Shown: positions 32,886 to 44,290 of the stretch, piece after piece
Layout: the number at the start of each line of letters is the position of its first letter
Position numbering within the stretch: position 1 is the first letter of the stretch
Origin: Pseudeuparius sepicola
Taxonomy: Eukaryota; Arthropoda; Insecta; Coleoptera; Anthribidae
Direction of reading: 5' to 3'
DNA length: 64,000 nt
Assembly: GCA_963920635.1 (NCBI GenBank)
Contig: OY987298.1
Coordinates: 128,659,735 to 128,723,734 of the forward strand
The notes under the pieces: model-generated
Database searches by the model: none
What the model was told of the DNA's origin: nothing
The model's input: the letters and a program-made list of their open reading frames with translations, nothing else
Made by a program: the position numbers and the translations under genes

Positions 32886-34169
32886 GCTATTAGGTACAAG
32901 TTGCAAGAGGACTAGGTAGGTAGGTAGAAAAATCTGTGATGGTGATGGCCCAAACGTCCAAGCGGAAGGTATTGGAATTATTCCTTATTCAATAGTTATA
33001 GGTGGGCCTAGATAGTCCAAAACAATAAGGACAATAATAATATCGTTCAGTAAATAATATATTTTATGGAGTAAATAATAATATAGCATAGTAAAGGATT
33101 AATATAATCAATATGATAGTATAAGTTTATACACAGCAGGGGCACAAAATTTGGGAAGTTATAAGGGAAATGATATCTGCGTCGGTGCAGATGTATATAC
33201 TTATCTGCAGAAATTTTGAAATTCAGAGAATCTCAGGAAACAGTTAAAATTGTTCATAAGTGGCTTAAATATGTCAAAAAAAGACGATTTTAAATTTTAA
33301 TTTAATGGGAAACCCATTTAAATATGGAAATACAGTGCACGAGAATTTGTTGGAAATATATAGAAAACTTTAGAAGAGAACTTATTCCAGTTTTATGTAT
33401 TTTAGTTTAACATTCCTGATATCTATGAAGAGCTGTGAAAATTCAACAAGATCTCACAGACACTACTATTTTTGTTAAAATGGTCAATTTTCAGAATACC
33501 ATATTAGGGATTTTTTTAATTAAAAATATGACCCCCATGGGTGTAATTTCTAGGAGTGAAGGTTTATTCCTTCCCTAAACGGTAAAGGTACAAAGGTGAA
33601 GTTCCTATAGATACATAATACCTATAAGTATTTCAATTTAACGTAGGGTACAAGAAAATTGGGGGTTGAGAACTTGAGTTTAGAATAGGGCACCCTTGTT
33701 TAGAAGAAGACAATAAATGAATGCTATAGAAAGATTTACAATTTTATGAACCTAATTCACCATTTTTGTTTTCATAAATTGATATTTTTTTTCATAATTT
33801 AACTTTTATTTTCATAAAATATTTTTTGCGAGGCACAGAATACTGTTGAAAATTTGTAGCTTTTGACAAGTAGTGACTAATAATGAAAATTGATACCTAT
33901 AAACGCAGAAATTTATATTTTATGAACATCCCTAATTTGGTAGAGGCTAAGAAGAAGAAACGGGAGATTACGGAAAATACTTAGGTCCAAAGGGTGCGGT
34001 AATGAGTACTAACGAGTTTCAATATACATATAAATATCTATTTTGGTAATTTTACCAAATATAATAAAATTATGAAATATGTAAGATGCTTTTTTAGGAC
34101 TACCTCCGCGATTTTCTCCCTTATTTTACGCCTTACAAAAAAAACGTAAGGAACAAAAATGTACCTCAA
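32886..34169. other. Intergenic, nothing recognised
   Basis: AT-rich DNA without a supportable exon, RNA gene or complete element. Confidence 0.55.
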
Positions 34170-34408
34170 ACCTCAAACTGAGCAAAACTATTAATAGCCG
34201 TGGAATGTTTATTTTAAGAGATATAGGAAAACTTTTATACTATATTGAAAATTGATGACAATGAAGTTCATAGCCTCAAGAGAGCCGAAGACCCTGTGCA
34301 ACTTGTTGAGTTGCATAAAGCTTCTTATATAGTGCCATCCCATCAGGTTTCAATATGAAAGTTTTCCTCTATATGCTACGGCTATTATTGTTTTGCTCAA
34401 TTTGAGGT
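34170..34408. mobile_element. Small MITE, ends ACCTCAAACTGAGCAAAAC
   Basis: The 239-bp element has inverted ends ACCTCAAACTGAGCAAAAC and GTTTTGCTCAATTTGAGGT and inner inverted text (AATAGCCGT / ACGGCTATT, GGAAAACTTT / AAAGTTTTCC). Target duplication unclear. No ORF. Confidence 0.8.
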
Positions 34409-35908
34409 GTTTTTTATGTTGCGCGTCAATAAGTTGGCCATGGATGCCGATTTCTTTTGCAGCACCACTTAACTTAGCTGTTCAAGTATTTTAATTAAAT
34501 TAAGGAATGACATTAATTAGTTGTTTCTATGATGGCTAGATATGAGAAAAAAATTGTCATTTGTTGCCGCTCCTGTCTTTTACATTCATATACCTATACA
34601 GCGTGTCCTGCTCTGATGATGTCCGGAAGAGATTTATTCGTGGGTTTACGACAAAAAGTCACTCTTTGTAAAAACTCCTGCTTGTTCCAAAACGCCCAAA
34701 ACTGTTAAAATATTTTTGATTTTTTATACAGAGTATTCAGTATTTCGAAGAATTTAGAAAAATTTTGTTAGTCGCCAAGAGTAAAGGACCGTTGTTTTTG
34801 ACAATATCGAAAAATATTATCAAGGATGTCATTTAGAATCCACAGGGGGGGTTACAAATTGGAATTTCAGCAATTTTTGTTAATTTTTTTTAAAAAGGCG
34901 GGCAGGTAGGTAATTTGTGCGGCTTAGTTTGATATTTGCAGAATTTATACAATAATCAATTTTTTCAATTCTATTACGTCAATTTATTGCTAACAATATG
35001 GAAAATTTACTTAAGCAAACAATAATGTTATTAAAATTTACAAAAATAAATTTCACTCAAATGAATTGCTTCCAACTTCTGCACAAATTTCAACTCTTCT
35101 AATAAATTCTCTATACACATTTTGTATTTCGTATAGAGGAATATTTGCAATTGTGTCCCTGATTATGTTTTTTTAAAGTGACCACATCATTATCAAGGTA
35201 CAGCATAAACTTTTTGTTTCAGGCATTTAAAAAAAATTCACACGCTGTAGATATAATCAATGATACCCATTTTTTGTACCAACATCTACTAAGTCCGTAT
35301 CCTCCACAGACCTTAAAAACGATCTGGTAGATATTTTTATTTGCATTTATGTCTCCCACTGGTATATTTAAACAGCCGGGCGTCTAATGATAACATTAAT
35401 CTTAGTATTTTTGGTAATGTTATTTAATTGCACCAAAGCAATATCTTCCAGAGTTAGTAATGTGGGTCAACACAACATATATTAATATAAGACTCATATT
35501 TCCAGTCACAAATTGCTGTGTTTGCACATAATGGCACGACCGTTACAAAATCGATACTGAAGCGACATCTGGTTGAAAGGAACTAAAGTGTTAAAAACTT
35601 CAAACCTACATAGGGCACTACGACAGAAAACTGTACAAATTATTCTCGTACTACGTTACAGAATACTCAAGAGAAAAGTTCGGCTACATTGAACGTCCTT
35701 TGTTGCTTCAGTCGATAACTAATAGAGCGTGCGGAGAGTCACAAATTAGAAGCTTAGACCAACATATTGAGGATATTACAACAGAAAATATAGCTTGCCG
35801 TAAATTATATTTTCTGGGATATTACCTTTATTATTATTATTATTATTATTACGCATGATATTTAGTTAGATAGGTAATATGACAACAATGATCTTTATGG
35901 CAATTAAA
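34409..35908. other. Intergenic, ends with a (TTA)n run
   Basis: No exon supported. A (TTA)n microsatellite at about 35829-35853 could be the tail of an unrecognised retroposon. A lone TACAGCGTGTCC near 34599-34610 resembles the TA-flanked element ends seen elsewhere. Confidence 0.5.
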
Positions 35909-36997
35909 ACAATCTATAAACAAAAATGTCTAAAGCCAGCTCATGACATTTTAAACCTCCTCTCCAGATAGTTCACTAGTCCACACCTAATTGTTATAGC
36001 TAGGGGCAAAAGGGGGTCATCTTGGCAATCTTGGCATGGTTTTACTTGGGGTCTAACCACAATATGATTCCATTGAGTAAAGGAATAAATTTTACTCAAT
36101 GATGATACCTATTATAGGTATGGTATAACTACTTCAGTAACCGCACTCAATGCATTTCCTTTATTATCGATTTAGCAAACTACTCTTGAGTAAAATATAT
36201 ACAGGGTGGCTTATGTAAGTGGCTCACTCAAAATATTTGGCCGTTTTTGACAAAAAAAAATCTTTGGTGGGTGCGATCACTATTAGCCCTTTCGGGCGGT
36301 ATTCTTTTGTCGTAATAAGAGTTGCTGTCCATGACCACCTACGACAACTATGGGCAAAAATCTAAATCAAAAATTTTAAGCCGCTGGAACTTTTTAATTT
36401 TTTGACATACTGAAAAAAGCTTAACATGAAAATTGTTTGCAAGAAGTGACAGAATTTAAGTATGACATTAGTTTTGTTGTTTGGATTATCCTAAAATTTA
36501 GACCCTCTTGGGCTCGATAATTAAATTATTTGTGAAAATCTTTAATTATGTGTATTTTGTAAAGCATAATGTTTCATTCAATTTGATGTGTCAAAAACAA
36601 CAAAAATTTAAGAAAAAATATTTTTAATATTTGTGTTACCCACGGAATCAACTGTGCAATGATAGCGTTAAAACGTTATTAATGACATCCCCAATGAAAT
36701 TATTCATATGAGGTTACCTAAAAAGAAAAGTTTACTCAGCAGCTCCACAAAATGTAAGCAGCAGCGAAAATGCTATGAAGCTGAAAATATGAAGTGTTGA
36801 AGAATGTGGTGTTGTTATTTTGTTATTACAGTAGTGTGAAAGTAGGTGTAAATACGTACTGGGTGTTCTCCAAGCAATTATTGTAATAGTACCTACAACC
36901 TATAATATTTTGTTATTTTCATTTTTAAGATTATTGCTATGGCATTAGGTACACCTGATAAGTGTTACGTTAAATCAAAAATATTATATGTTTTTTA
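35909..36997 (+). repeat. Left arm of an inverted segmental duplication
   Basis: Starting at CAATCTATAAACAAAAATG, this segment is an inverted copy of 41970-42657. It includes ordinary flanking DNA (TTTTAAACCTCCTCTCCAG, GGGGTCATCTTGGCAATC), the end CAGGGTGGCTTATGTAAGTG of a TA-flanked element at 36202, and sequence up to GCATTAGGTAC near 36943-36953. It has about 400 bp (36480-36880) that the right arm lacks, and it stops at 36997 where another element begins. Confidence 0.85.
36064..36108. mobile_element. Micro-palindromic insertion 6 (31 bp) with 7-bp TSD (6/7)
   Basis: The insert is 36071-36101, begins CATTGAGTAAAGGAATAAA and ends TTTACTCAATG. It is a shorter relative of 10733-10769. Flanks are ATGATTC (36064-36070) and ATGATAC (36102-36108). 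The other arm of the inverted duplication lacks the insertion and shows a single ATGATAC (complement of 42474-42480), so the left flank carries the later substitution. Confidence 0.88.
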
Positions 36998-37077
36998 CGA
37001 AGGCCTGGAAGGGGCACTCGCCTTTTTTCTAGATTCGCTCCTAAAATTTCGAGTTATAAGTCGAAATTTTAAAGTTT
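36998..37077 (+). mobile_element. Half of a palindromic element (CGAAGGCCTGGAAGGG end)
   Basis: CGAAGGCCTGGAAGGGG with TA before it (36996-36997) and the interior TTTCGAGTTATAAGTCGAAA match the first part of the element at 47199-47470. The second half is absent. It marks the inner breakpoint of the left arm of the inverted duplication. Confidence 0.7.
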
Positions 37078-38084
37078 TATTTTATTCTACCCATGTTCCT
37101 CCACTTTCAGCACACATCTCAACTCTGTTCTTAAATTCTTTGTAGCTATTTTGAATGGCTTGAAGGTCAATTCAATTTATAGCATTTGTAATTTTAATGT
37201 TTTAAGAAGAGTAGGCATGTCATGGAAACAAAAATAAAAGTGATCCGTCTTTGTGTCAGAATAACTTATTGTCGGAGGAACACGGGTAGAATAAATTGTG
37301 TTTGTAATGCAAAAAAGTTGTCATATACACCTATAATACCGCTTTGCCGTGGACACATTATTGTATGTACCTAAAGGTAATATCACATTCTGTAGGTATT
37401 CGCATTCGCATACACCAGTTGCTGCACTACCCGGCTAATGGCTTGTTCTCGGCTAACAGAGGGCTTGGTTGTACCGTTGGCTCAAAGTCTATATATACGT
37501 AGAGTTTGACTTTGCCGTTGACTAATATTTCAGTCAACGGCAGTCAATTGTTTGTTGCAGATTGTGTCCGACAGAGATGGGCCCGACACGGCTCTGAGTA
37601 TTATTACCTGAGGTAGAATAGCCTCAAGCCTCAAGCAAAGTAGCAGCAGTTGATAGGTAGTTGTTTCATCGTCGATGGGGGCTTCCTCAATCAACGGTTT
37701 CATTGAGTACAAGATATAGGCAAAGTCTAGAGAATAAGAGAATACTATTATCTCTGGACGCTGATATAGGTATAGCGTTGACTGAAGGTTTAAAGAGAAT
37801 CTACGCCCATGGAACAGCGTGCCGATTTAAAAACATCTCCGGAGCCCGCTGGCACCCTCTACATTCCGGACCAGAAATTAAAGCGGATCGATATCGAAAA
37901 TCTTCTGGCATCTTCGCCGGAGCCATCTTGGGGCTAGCGGAAGTAACAATTATTCACAGTCGGTGTCGCTGACTCGAAAGCAAAGTCTAGAAAACAGCAC
38001 ACTGTTTTCTGGGGTATACTGGGATAGCTCGGTGGGAATTACAGATGGGACATTTCGAGTCTGGCAATATCTTGATTTTGACTT
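37078..38084. other. Region of unknown nature, higher GC, holds a micro-palindrome
   Basis: From about 37.4 to 38.1 kb the DNA is less AT-rich than its neighbours. It has a CTATATATACGTAG TATA-like string at 37489-37502 and hairpins such as CCGTTGACT...AGTCAACGG (37515-37537). A frame at 37661-37972 (103 codons) and a shorter one from 37809 (MEQRADLKTSPEPAG...) are open but not recognisable. A leader region of an LTR or other retroelement is one guess; nothing confirms it. Confidence 0.35.
37714..37770. mobile_element. Micro-palindromic insertion 7 (43 bp) with 7-bp TSD
   Basis: The insert is 37721-37763, begins CAAAGTCTAGAGAATAA and ends TCTCTGGACGCTG. The palindrome is imperfect (AGAGA..AATA / TATT..TCTCT still pair). 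It is flanked by exact ATATAGG at 37714-37720 and 37764-37770. It shares its left end with 40473-40498 and is the most diverged of the set. Confidence 0.78.
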
Positions 38085-38290
38085 TTGACAGGGTTTTACT
38101 TGACATTAAGCCCTGGGAATTGGGCCTGGAGAAAGTGAAAGGTTAGAAAGCGATTTTGTGCGAATTTTGGAGCTGAAAGAATATTCTTGGGCAGTGACAG
38201 TAATCTGACAAGTTTATTTGTGATTTTTGAAGGCTAAACAATAAAGGTGGTAACCAAGGTAACGAGTTTGGACTGTGATTTTTGAGATTC
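38085..38290 (+). repeat. Dispersed repeat, second copy inverted at 6.16-6.33 kb
   Basis: CCCTGGGAATTGGGCCTGG...AAAGCGATTTTGTG...GACAAGTTTATTTGTGA...GGTAACCAAGGTAACGA is repeated in reverse at about 6163-6325. Class unknown; possibly a SINE body, as it has no ORF and no inverted ends. Confidence 0.7.
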
Positions 38291-38640
38291 ATTACAATAT
38301 TATTTGCCCCTTTCACTGCTCCCTTTCGCGACCAGAAATTTACTTGGGGAAAGGACCCGCCCAAATACACTTATTAAACAGGGGTATCATTCCACCCTTT
38401 TCCCTTTAATAGAAATCGTATATTACATCAACCACACACGAGCAGAAAATACAGACACAAAATTTTATATTTCCAGCTCCATAGATGGTGTTTATTTTCA
38501 ACGGGTACGTTGGGATCTATAGTAAACCCTAGAGCTGCGGGCGAGACTTCGAATTTTTTTTTAGCCTTGAAACTCTTTTTACACATTGTGAAACTATTGA
38601 CTAGTGGGGGACTATTATTATTGCCAAAACAAATAACATA

Positions 38641-39509
38641 CAGTGTGTCCAACTTTAAAACTGTACAAATCCGTAAAATCTTCATTTTTGGAGACAATCG
38701 CCCAAACTTTTTTTTGTTTGAAAGGCCTTCAAAAAGCGCTTCTTTTGACCGTCCCGTCATTTTCAAAATGCAAATCCAGGGCCGGCTGCGATTTTTTTAT
38801 ACCCTCGATTTTCACGAAAACCATTTAGCGATTTTTTTATTTAAAATCTGACCCCACAGCATTAATCAGAACACCCAAAAACCCCTTTACACCAAATTTG
38901 AATAAAAAATATACAGGGAGTTCCAATCTGCAGGGTGTCAAAGTTGAGCAAAATAGGCCTTTTAAAGGTATCTGCCAAGTCAAGATTGCCATGGAATCCC
39001 GTCAAAACAGTTCAATGGTCTATAGGACCACTCAAGGTATTGGTGTGCAAAGGTCCAATACAAAATATACAGAGTATTCTTATCTGTGCCATCTCAAAAT
39101 GCTGAATTTTTATGAAACTTTATATGGGTCATGAGTGCTGTAGAATCATTGAAAAAATATTGATAAACACAAAAGTAATGTATTTCTTTTAAAATTCCTA
39201 TTTTGCTCAAATTTGACACCCTGCAGAATAGAACTCCCTGTATATTTTTTATTCAAATTTGGTATATAGGGGTTTTGGGGTGTTCTGATTAATGCTGTGC
39301 GGACAGATTTTAAATAAAAAAATCGCTAAATGGTTTTCGAGAAAATTGGGGGTATAAAAAAATGGTAGCCGGCCCTGGATTTGCATTTTGAAAATAGGAA
39401 GGTCAAAAGAAGCGGTTTTTGAAGGCCTTTCAAACAAAAAAAGTTTAGGCGATTATCTCTAAAAATGAAGATTTTGCGGATTTCTACAGTTTTAAAGTTG
39501 GACACCCTG
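38641..39509. mobile_element. TA-flanked foldback element, ends CAGTGTGTCCAAC
   Basis: The left end is CAGTGTGTCCAACTTTAAAA and the right end TTTTAAAGTTGGACACCCTG, with TA at 38639-38640 and 39510-39511. Inner parts (ATACAGGGAGTTCC, GGGTGTCAAAGTTGAGCAAAAT) are shared with the element at 10054-11345, although the outer ends differ. No transposase. Confidence 0.88.
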
Positions 39510-39511
39510 TA

Positions 39512-41343
39512 TAATAATTGTATATGCGTTAAAATGTTCTTACTTATATAATTTATTTATGTTGACAATATTTCTGGATTTGGTATTTAGGTATTTTTTT
39601 AATAAATGTGTTTTCTCATTTAACTATTTTATTTTATTCCTCTCTGTCAAAAAATGTTCAAAGGTAATTCTGAATGAAAATGGGTAATTACTTTCTGGCG
39701 TGTTCAGTCAATACCTACTTAAAAAATCTCAATTCCTACATGTAGGTACATACATAGTCAACAGTTTAAAAAATCCTTATTTACCTACTTTTACTATTTT
39801 TGTTTATATCACTAATAAAAGTAGCATTTCATAAAACAGTGCTAGTTTTTTTTATTAAGAAATTCATTTTCGTCAATGTAATTTGAGCAAAAACTGCAAA
39901 TTAAACAGTTATAGAGGGCAGGCCGTTACCTTGATTTAACTATAGAGAAAAATCAAACGGCAGAACATAAAAAACATGATCACGTAAATTCAACAAAAGT
40001 GTCTACTTAAAACTGAACTTAGCACTTAGCAGCCAATTTTCTAGGAGCCAAAAATTTCAACGTTTATTTTTTGATGAATATTTTTCTTCATTCTCCGGTT
40101 TAATCTGCTTAGAAGGTTTAATAATAGTTACCCTTTCTACTTTATTTTTATCAAAATAAATTTGTGGAAATAAGGGCGAGGAAAATTTTTTGCTGCCAGA
40201 AAATCGGCTACTAACTTTACACCGGTTTAGTTAGGCACATTGATTTTTAAATGTCTTCCGATATTTGGCCCCGCCTGTTTAAGTTTAAATAGTTACGAGC
40301 CGCCACTGATTAAGTGGTGTGGTATCATAGTTTGGCAGATATAAGCAATAATATCGTTTTAACAATGGCAGGCATTGTCCTAGCTAGCTAGCTTTTAAAA
40401 TTGAGGGTACAGTTTACTCCGGCCTTGTTTTTTTCGACAAAAATACACCCTGTATACACTGTGTACTGATAGCAAAGTCTAGTATTCTCTAGACTTTGCT
40501 GATAGGTTCTTCCAATTATTGGGGCAACACCAAACAGAATGTCAACTTACAATTAGAATTTTTTTATCGTTTACACCCCTTGGGCACTGAATCGCCGGAC
40601 ACACAGTATATATTTTTATTAGTTACTTAAGCTAAAAAAATGAAAATAAATAACAACCTCTTTCTGTATTCAACATTTTTCCAGAAAAACGCCTAGGTAC
40701 ATTAAAAAATACTCCCTAATAGAGGGAAGGCAATCAGTTTTTTCACTTTTCTCAAAGTTTTCATTTTGGACATATGTTTTGTTTTTCAAATCAACGTAAG
40801 AAATTGAAGCAACATAATGTAGATCACTATATCCTAAAAAAGAGAATTTTAAAAATCTGCCAATCCGTTAAAATCGTCAAATATCAAACTGAAATACGCC
40901 CAACCCTGAATCTATTCCTAATTTTATAAAAGCCAAATCGTAGAATTGTTTCACTGGCCCCTTCTCCCTTCTCCCCCCATGTCTATTTTTAGACTTGTTT
41001 GCCCCGCCCCGAACACAAACGAGCCTTTTGGAATACGAAATTGTCGAGTACGAAATCTACCACTAATTATCGATTTTGTTAGAGTCATTGTAATTATCGA
41101 AAATAGATGGTGCTAAACAGTAGTACTGGACGAGAGCTAAATAGAAATAATAATACCGCTATACACCAGTAGATGGAGTTGGTGCGCGGAGGCGAATGAC
41201 TACGATCATTGGAAAAAGTTCGAATATCCATAGTCCTTCGCCTCCAAAAGCGCTCGGCATTTTATCTGGATCCGTGAGAGGTCTTTTTAAACCTTCTTTA
41301 AATCTTCACCCAACGGGTATAGTCTAACTCTATATAGAATACA
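39512..41343. other. Intergenic DNA with hairpins and an orphan hAT-like end
   Basis: No exon supported. GAGCCGCCACTG at 40298-40309 looks like the right end of a hAT element (CAGTGGCGGCTC) without a visible partner. A 20-bp-arm imperfect hairpin with GGAGGCGAA / TTCGCCTCC outer ends lies at 41189-41248. A CACCCTGTA string at 40446-40454 is another isolated end. Confidence 0.5.
40466..40505. mobile_element. Micro-palindromic insertion 8 (26 bp) with 7-bp TSD
   Basis: The insert is 40473-40498: CAAAGTCTAG, six bases (TATTCT), CTAGACTTTG. It is flanked by exact CTGATAG at 40466-40472 and 40499-40505. It shares ten terminal bases with the insertion at 37721. Confidence 0.9.
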
Positions 41344-42385
41344 CAGGGTGGATATGCTTACTCAAATCTCGGCTATCTATTGACAGAAAAATCGGTGGCC
41401 AGTGCGATAGAAGGCACTTCTTGGCGGCCTTCTTTTGTCATAATGAAAGTTGCTGCCATGGCCACGGCCACCTACGAAATTTATGGCTAAAAATAAAAAA
41501 ACAAATTTTTTAGACCGCTTTAACTTTTTTATTTCTAAAGGTAGGTACACAAAAAGGTTTAACACAAAAAATTGTTTGCATGAACTGTCAGAATCCAAAT
41601 ATTAAATCAGTTTTGAAATATTCGATATGACAAATTTTGAGCTCCCTTGGGATAAAAAATTAAATTATCTGGAAAAAATTTAATGATGCATTTATACACT
41701 TAATTACCAGTTTGTTCTGTATTTACTATAAAAATCTGAGAAAAATTATTAATAAAATTTGTGATTGACATAAGATCTAGTTACTCATGGAAATAAATAA
41801 TACCATATGACGTTAAATTAAAGTAGACATAGTAAAAGTGGTTCACATGCACTTAATCGAATGTCGAATAGGTAATCGAGAATTGTTATTTTAAATAATA
41901 AAAAAAATACTAAACACTCGTTGGCATTTTTATATTTTATGAAAATGAATTAAAAACATACAATATTTTTGATTTAACGTAACACTTATCAGGTACCTAA
42001 TGCCATAGCAATAATGTTAAAAATGAAAATAACAAAATATTGTAGGTACTATTATAACTACTATTGTAGGTACTATTGTAGGTACTATTATAACTATTAA
42101 TAATAATTTAATTTTCAATGTCACACTTAAATTCTGTCAGTTCTTGCAAACAATTTTCATGTTAAGCTTTTTTCCGTATGTCAAAAAATAAAAAAGTACC
42201 AGCGGCTTAAAATTTTTTAATTTTTTAGATTTTTGCCCATAGTTTTCGTAGGTGGTCATGGACAGCAACTCTTATTACGACAGAAGAAGACCGCCCGAAA
42301 GGGCTATCGATCGCACCCACCAAAGATTTTTTCTGTCAAAAACAGCCGAAATATTTTGAGTGAGCCACTTACATAAGCCACCCTG
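41344..42385. mobile_element. CAGGGTGG-ended foldback element
   Basis: The left half (41344 to about 41700) and right half (about 41970-42385) are inverted, diverged copies; both carry GTGCGAT..., GGCCACCTACG and TGTTTGCA/TGCAAACA blocks. The right end ACATAAGCCACCCTG is followed by TA. The right half is part of the right arm of the inverted duplication, while the left half has no equivalent past 36997. Confidence 0.75.
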
Positions 42386-42657
42386 TATATTTTTTACTCA
42401 AGATTAGTTTGCTAAATCGAGAATAAAGGATTGGCATTGAGTGTGGTTACTGAAGTAGGTATACCATACTTAGGTATCATACTGTGGTTACCTATAGCCC
42501 AAGTAAAACCATGCCAAGATTGCCAAGATGACCCCCTTTTGCCCCTAGCTAGAACAAAAAGGTGAGGACTAGTGGACTATCTGGAGAGGAGGTTTAAAAT
42601 GGAGAGGAAGGTATAAAATGTCATGAGCTGGCTTTAGACATTTTTGTTTATAGATTG
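41970..42657 (-). repeat. Right arm of the inverted segmental duplication
   Basis: An inverted counterpart of 35909-36997, extending outside the element end at 42385 into plain DNA (AAACCATGCCAAGATTGCC, GGAGAGGAGGTTTAAAAT) and ending at CATTTTTGTTTATAGATTG. Arms are collinear apart from the 400-bp difference and the micro-palindrome in the left arm. Confidence 0.85.
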
Positions 42658-43909
42658 CTAAAATTACTCTCTGTTGATTTTTTCCTGTACACCACTTCCC
42701 TTAGACGTTTGAAAAAATTTAGCTCTAATTAATTGAATTTGTGTAACTCCCGGCTAAGTACGGTGCAACAGACCAAGCGATTATTTGTACATTGTCATTG
42801 TCACTATGAAAGACGATCCGATGATCATGATCGTCTTTGCTTAAATGTGCTTAAACCTTATACATATTATCACATATTATACACATGTATAAGGGTTTAC
42901 GTCGCGAGCTCTTATAGACTACAGGGCGTTTAAAAAATAATATATAGCACTCTAGCGCTGAAAGAACATCAAAACATAATACAAAAAAGTTCATATTTAG
43001 ATGGAGTCGAAAACGCATATCTAAAATGATACAGGTTGTCAAAATATACATTTGATTTTAATTTTTTTTTAAGAAATTTTGTACTTAGCTGTTTTTTTTG
43101 GGACAAGGAATGCTAGTATTGGCATAGCTTTGATGTGATTTTATAGGGCATTTGTCTTGATTTGAAACATCGTAATTTTTTATGTGTAGGTATATTCGTT
43201 TTTCTGACGTAAAGCTCGCATTCATTCAGAGTGGGGTTTGACTATAAGACAAACAACAGTAATTAAACGCTTTCAATTGAATTGTTTGTTATTTAATAAA
43301 TCATTTTTCATTGATTTATCAGTTTTGTCAATATACAAAATAAGAAATTAGCCAATAATATTTATTATTGCTTGTATGGTCCCCGTTCTACATACCTACC
43401 TACCTACCTACCGTCTAGTGAATCAGTCCCATTTCCTTAAAATTATATTATATAGGCGAATAAATTAGAAAAATGTCGGCAGTCTCAATATTCGCATACG
43501 TGTACCTATTAAAAGAATGGATTTTTTCAATTTTCCATGCAGCCATTGTCTCGACTCTCGAAAGCGTATCGCACTGGTGAGGGGACGCCATACGCCTTCT
43601 TTTTGAAGGCAGCGTGGACTTGAAGAAGCAGCGTCGTACACACCACACAGGAATTTATACACATATTCTATGGATGATATAATAGGCCTAGCGAAATAAA
43701 ACGAATATTTCAGCAACCGAAACTTCTTAAATTAATCAAATTAATTTTCTTAGTTAAAACGGTTAGAACTAGCACCGCTCTTGCGGTATCTAGGGGTTCA
43801 GTCTTGTTTTGTTAGAAAGTGATTTGTGTCATATTAATATTTTTTTCAGATAGGGGTCTCGGCAAGAGCTAACAACTTATTTTTGACTTAAGTAAAGTAC
43901 TTACCTCTT
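42658..43909. other. Intergenic, nothing recognised
   Basis: No exon supported. A hairpin AAAGACGATC...GATCGTCTTT lies at 42808-42837, and a (TACC)n run at about 43388-43406. Confidence 0.5.
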
Positions 43910-44290
43910 CTGTACTCGATATCGAAAAATATCAGTACGAAAAATTATTCAGAAAATAAAACTAAGCCCTTGTGTGAAATATGAAGGCAACTGGCAATAC
44001 TGGCATACTTTGATTTTTGTGATTTTTGAAGCGTTTGTTTAGGTAAAGTGCTTTTTGCGAAAAATATATCTTATAAGTAAGAACATGTTTTTCAGGATTA
44101 CATAATATTATGTCCATATATCAGATTTAAAAACATGCGACCACTTTAATTTTTTGGTTTTCGTAAAAGCACTTTAACGCTTGCATCACAAAATCAAAGT
44201 AGGGCAATTATTTTCAAATTTCACACAGGTACCTAATTGTATATTCTGAATAACTTTTCCTAATGAAACTTCTCGATATCTTTTACAGTT
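43910..44290. mobile_element. Foldback element around TACTCGATATCG
   Basis: Inverted arms: TACTCGATATCGAAAAATAT and CCTTGTGTGAAATATGAA on the left; TTCAAATTTCACACAGG and TTCTCGATATC on the right; with inner TACTTTGATTTT / AAAATCAAAGTA. About 380 bp, no ORF, target duplication unresolved. Confidence 0.68.

Noticed and set aside
34318..34334. CAACT...AGTTG palindrome
   Set aside because: Central loop of the 34170-34408 MITE; no flanking direct repeat.
37978..38022. CAAAGTCTAGAAAACAG...CTGTTTTCTGG as a micro-palindrome
   Set aside because: It has a good inner stem and the family start, but no 7-bp duplication could be found at any plausible right end.
38021..38064. tRNA-like boxes (TAGCTCGGTGGG and TTTCGAGTCTGG)
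   Set aside because: Only 16 bases separate the boxes, too few for a tRNA or a standard tRNA-derived SINE head.
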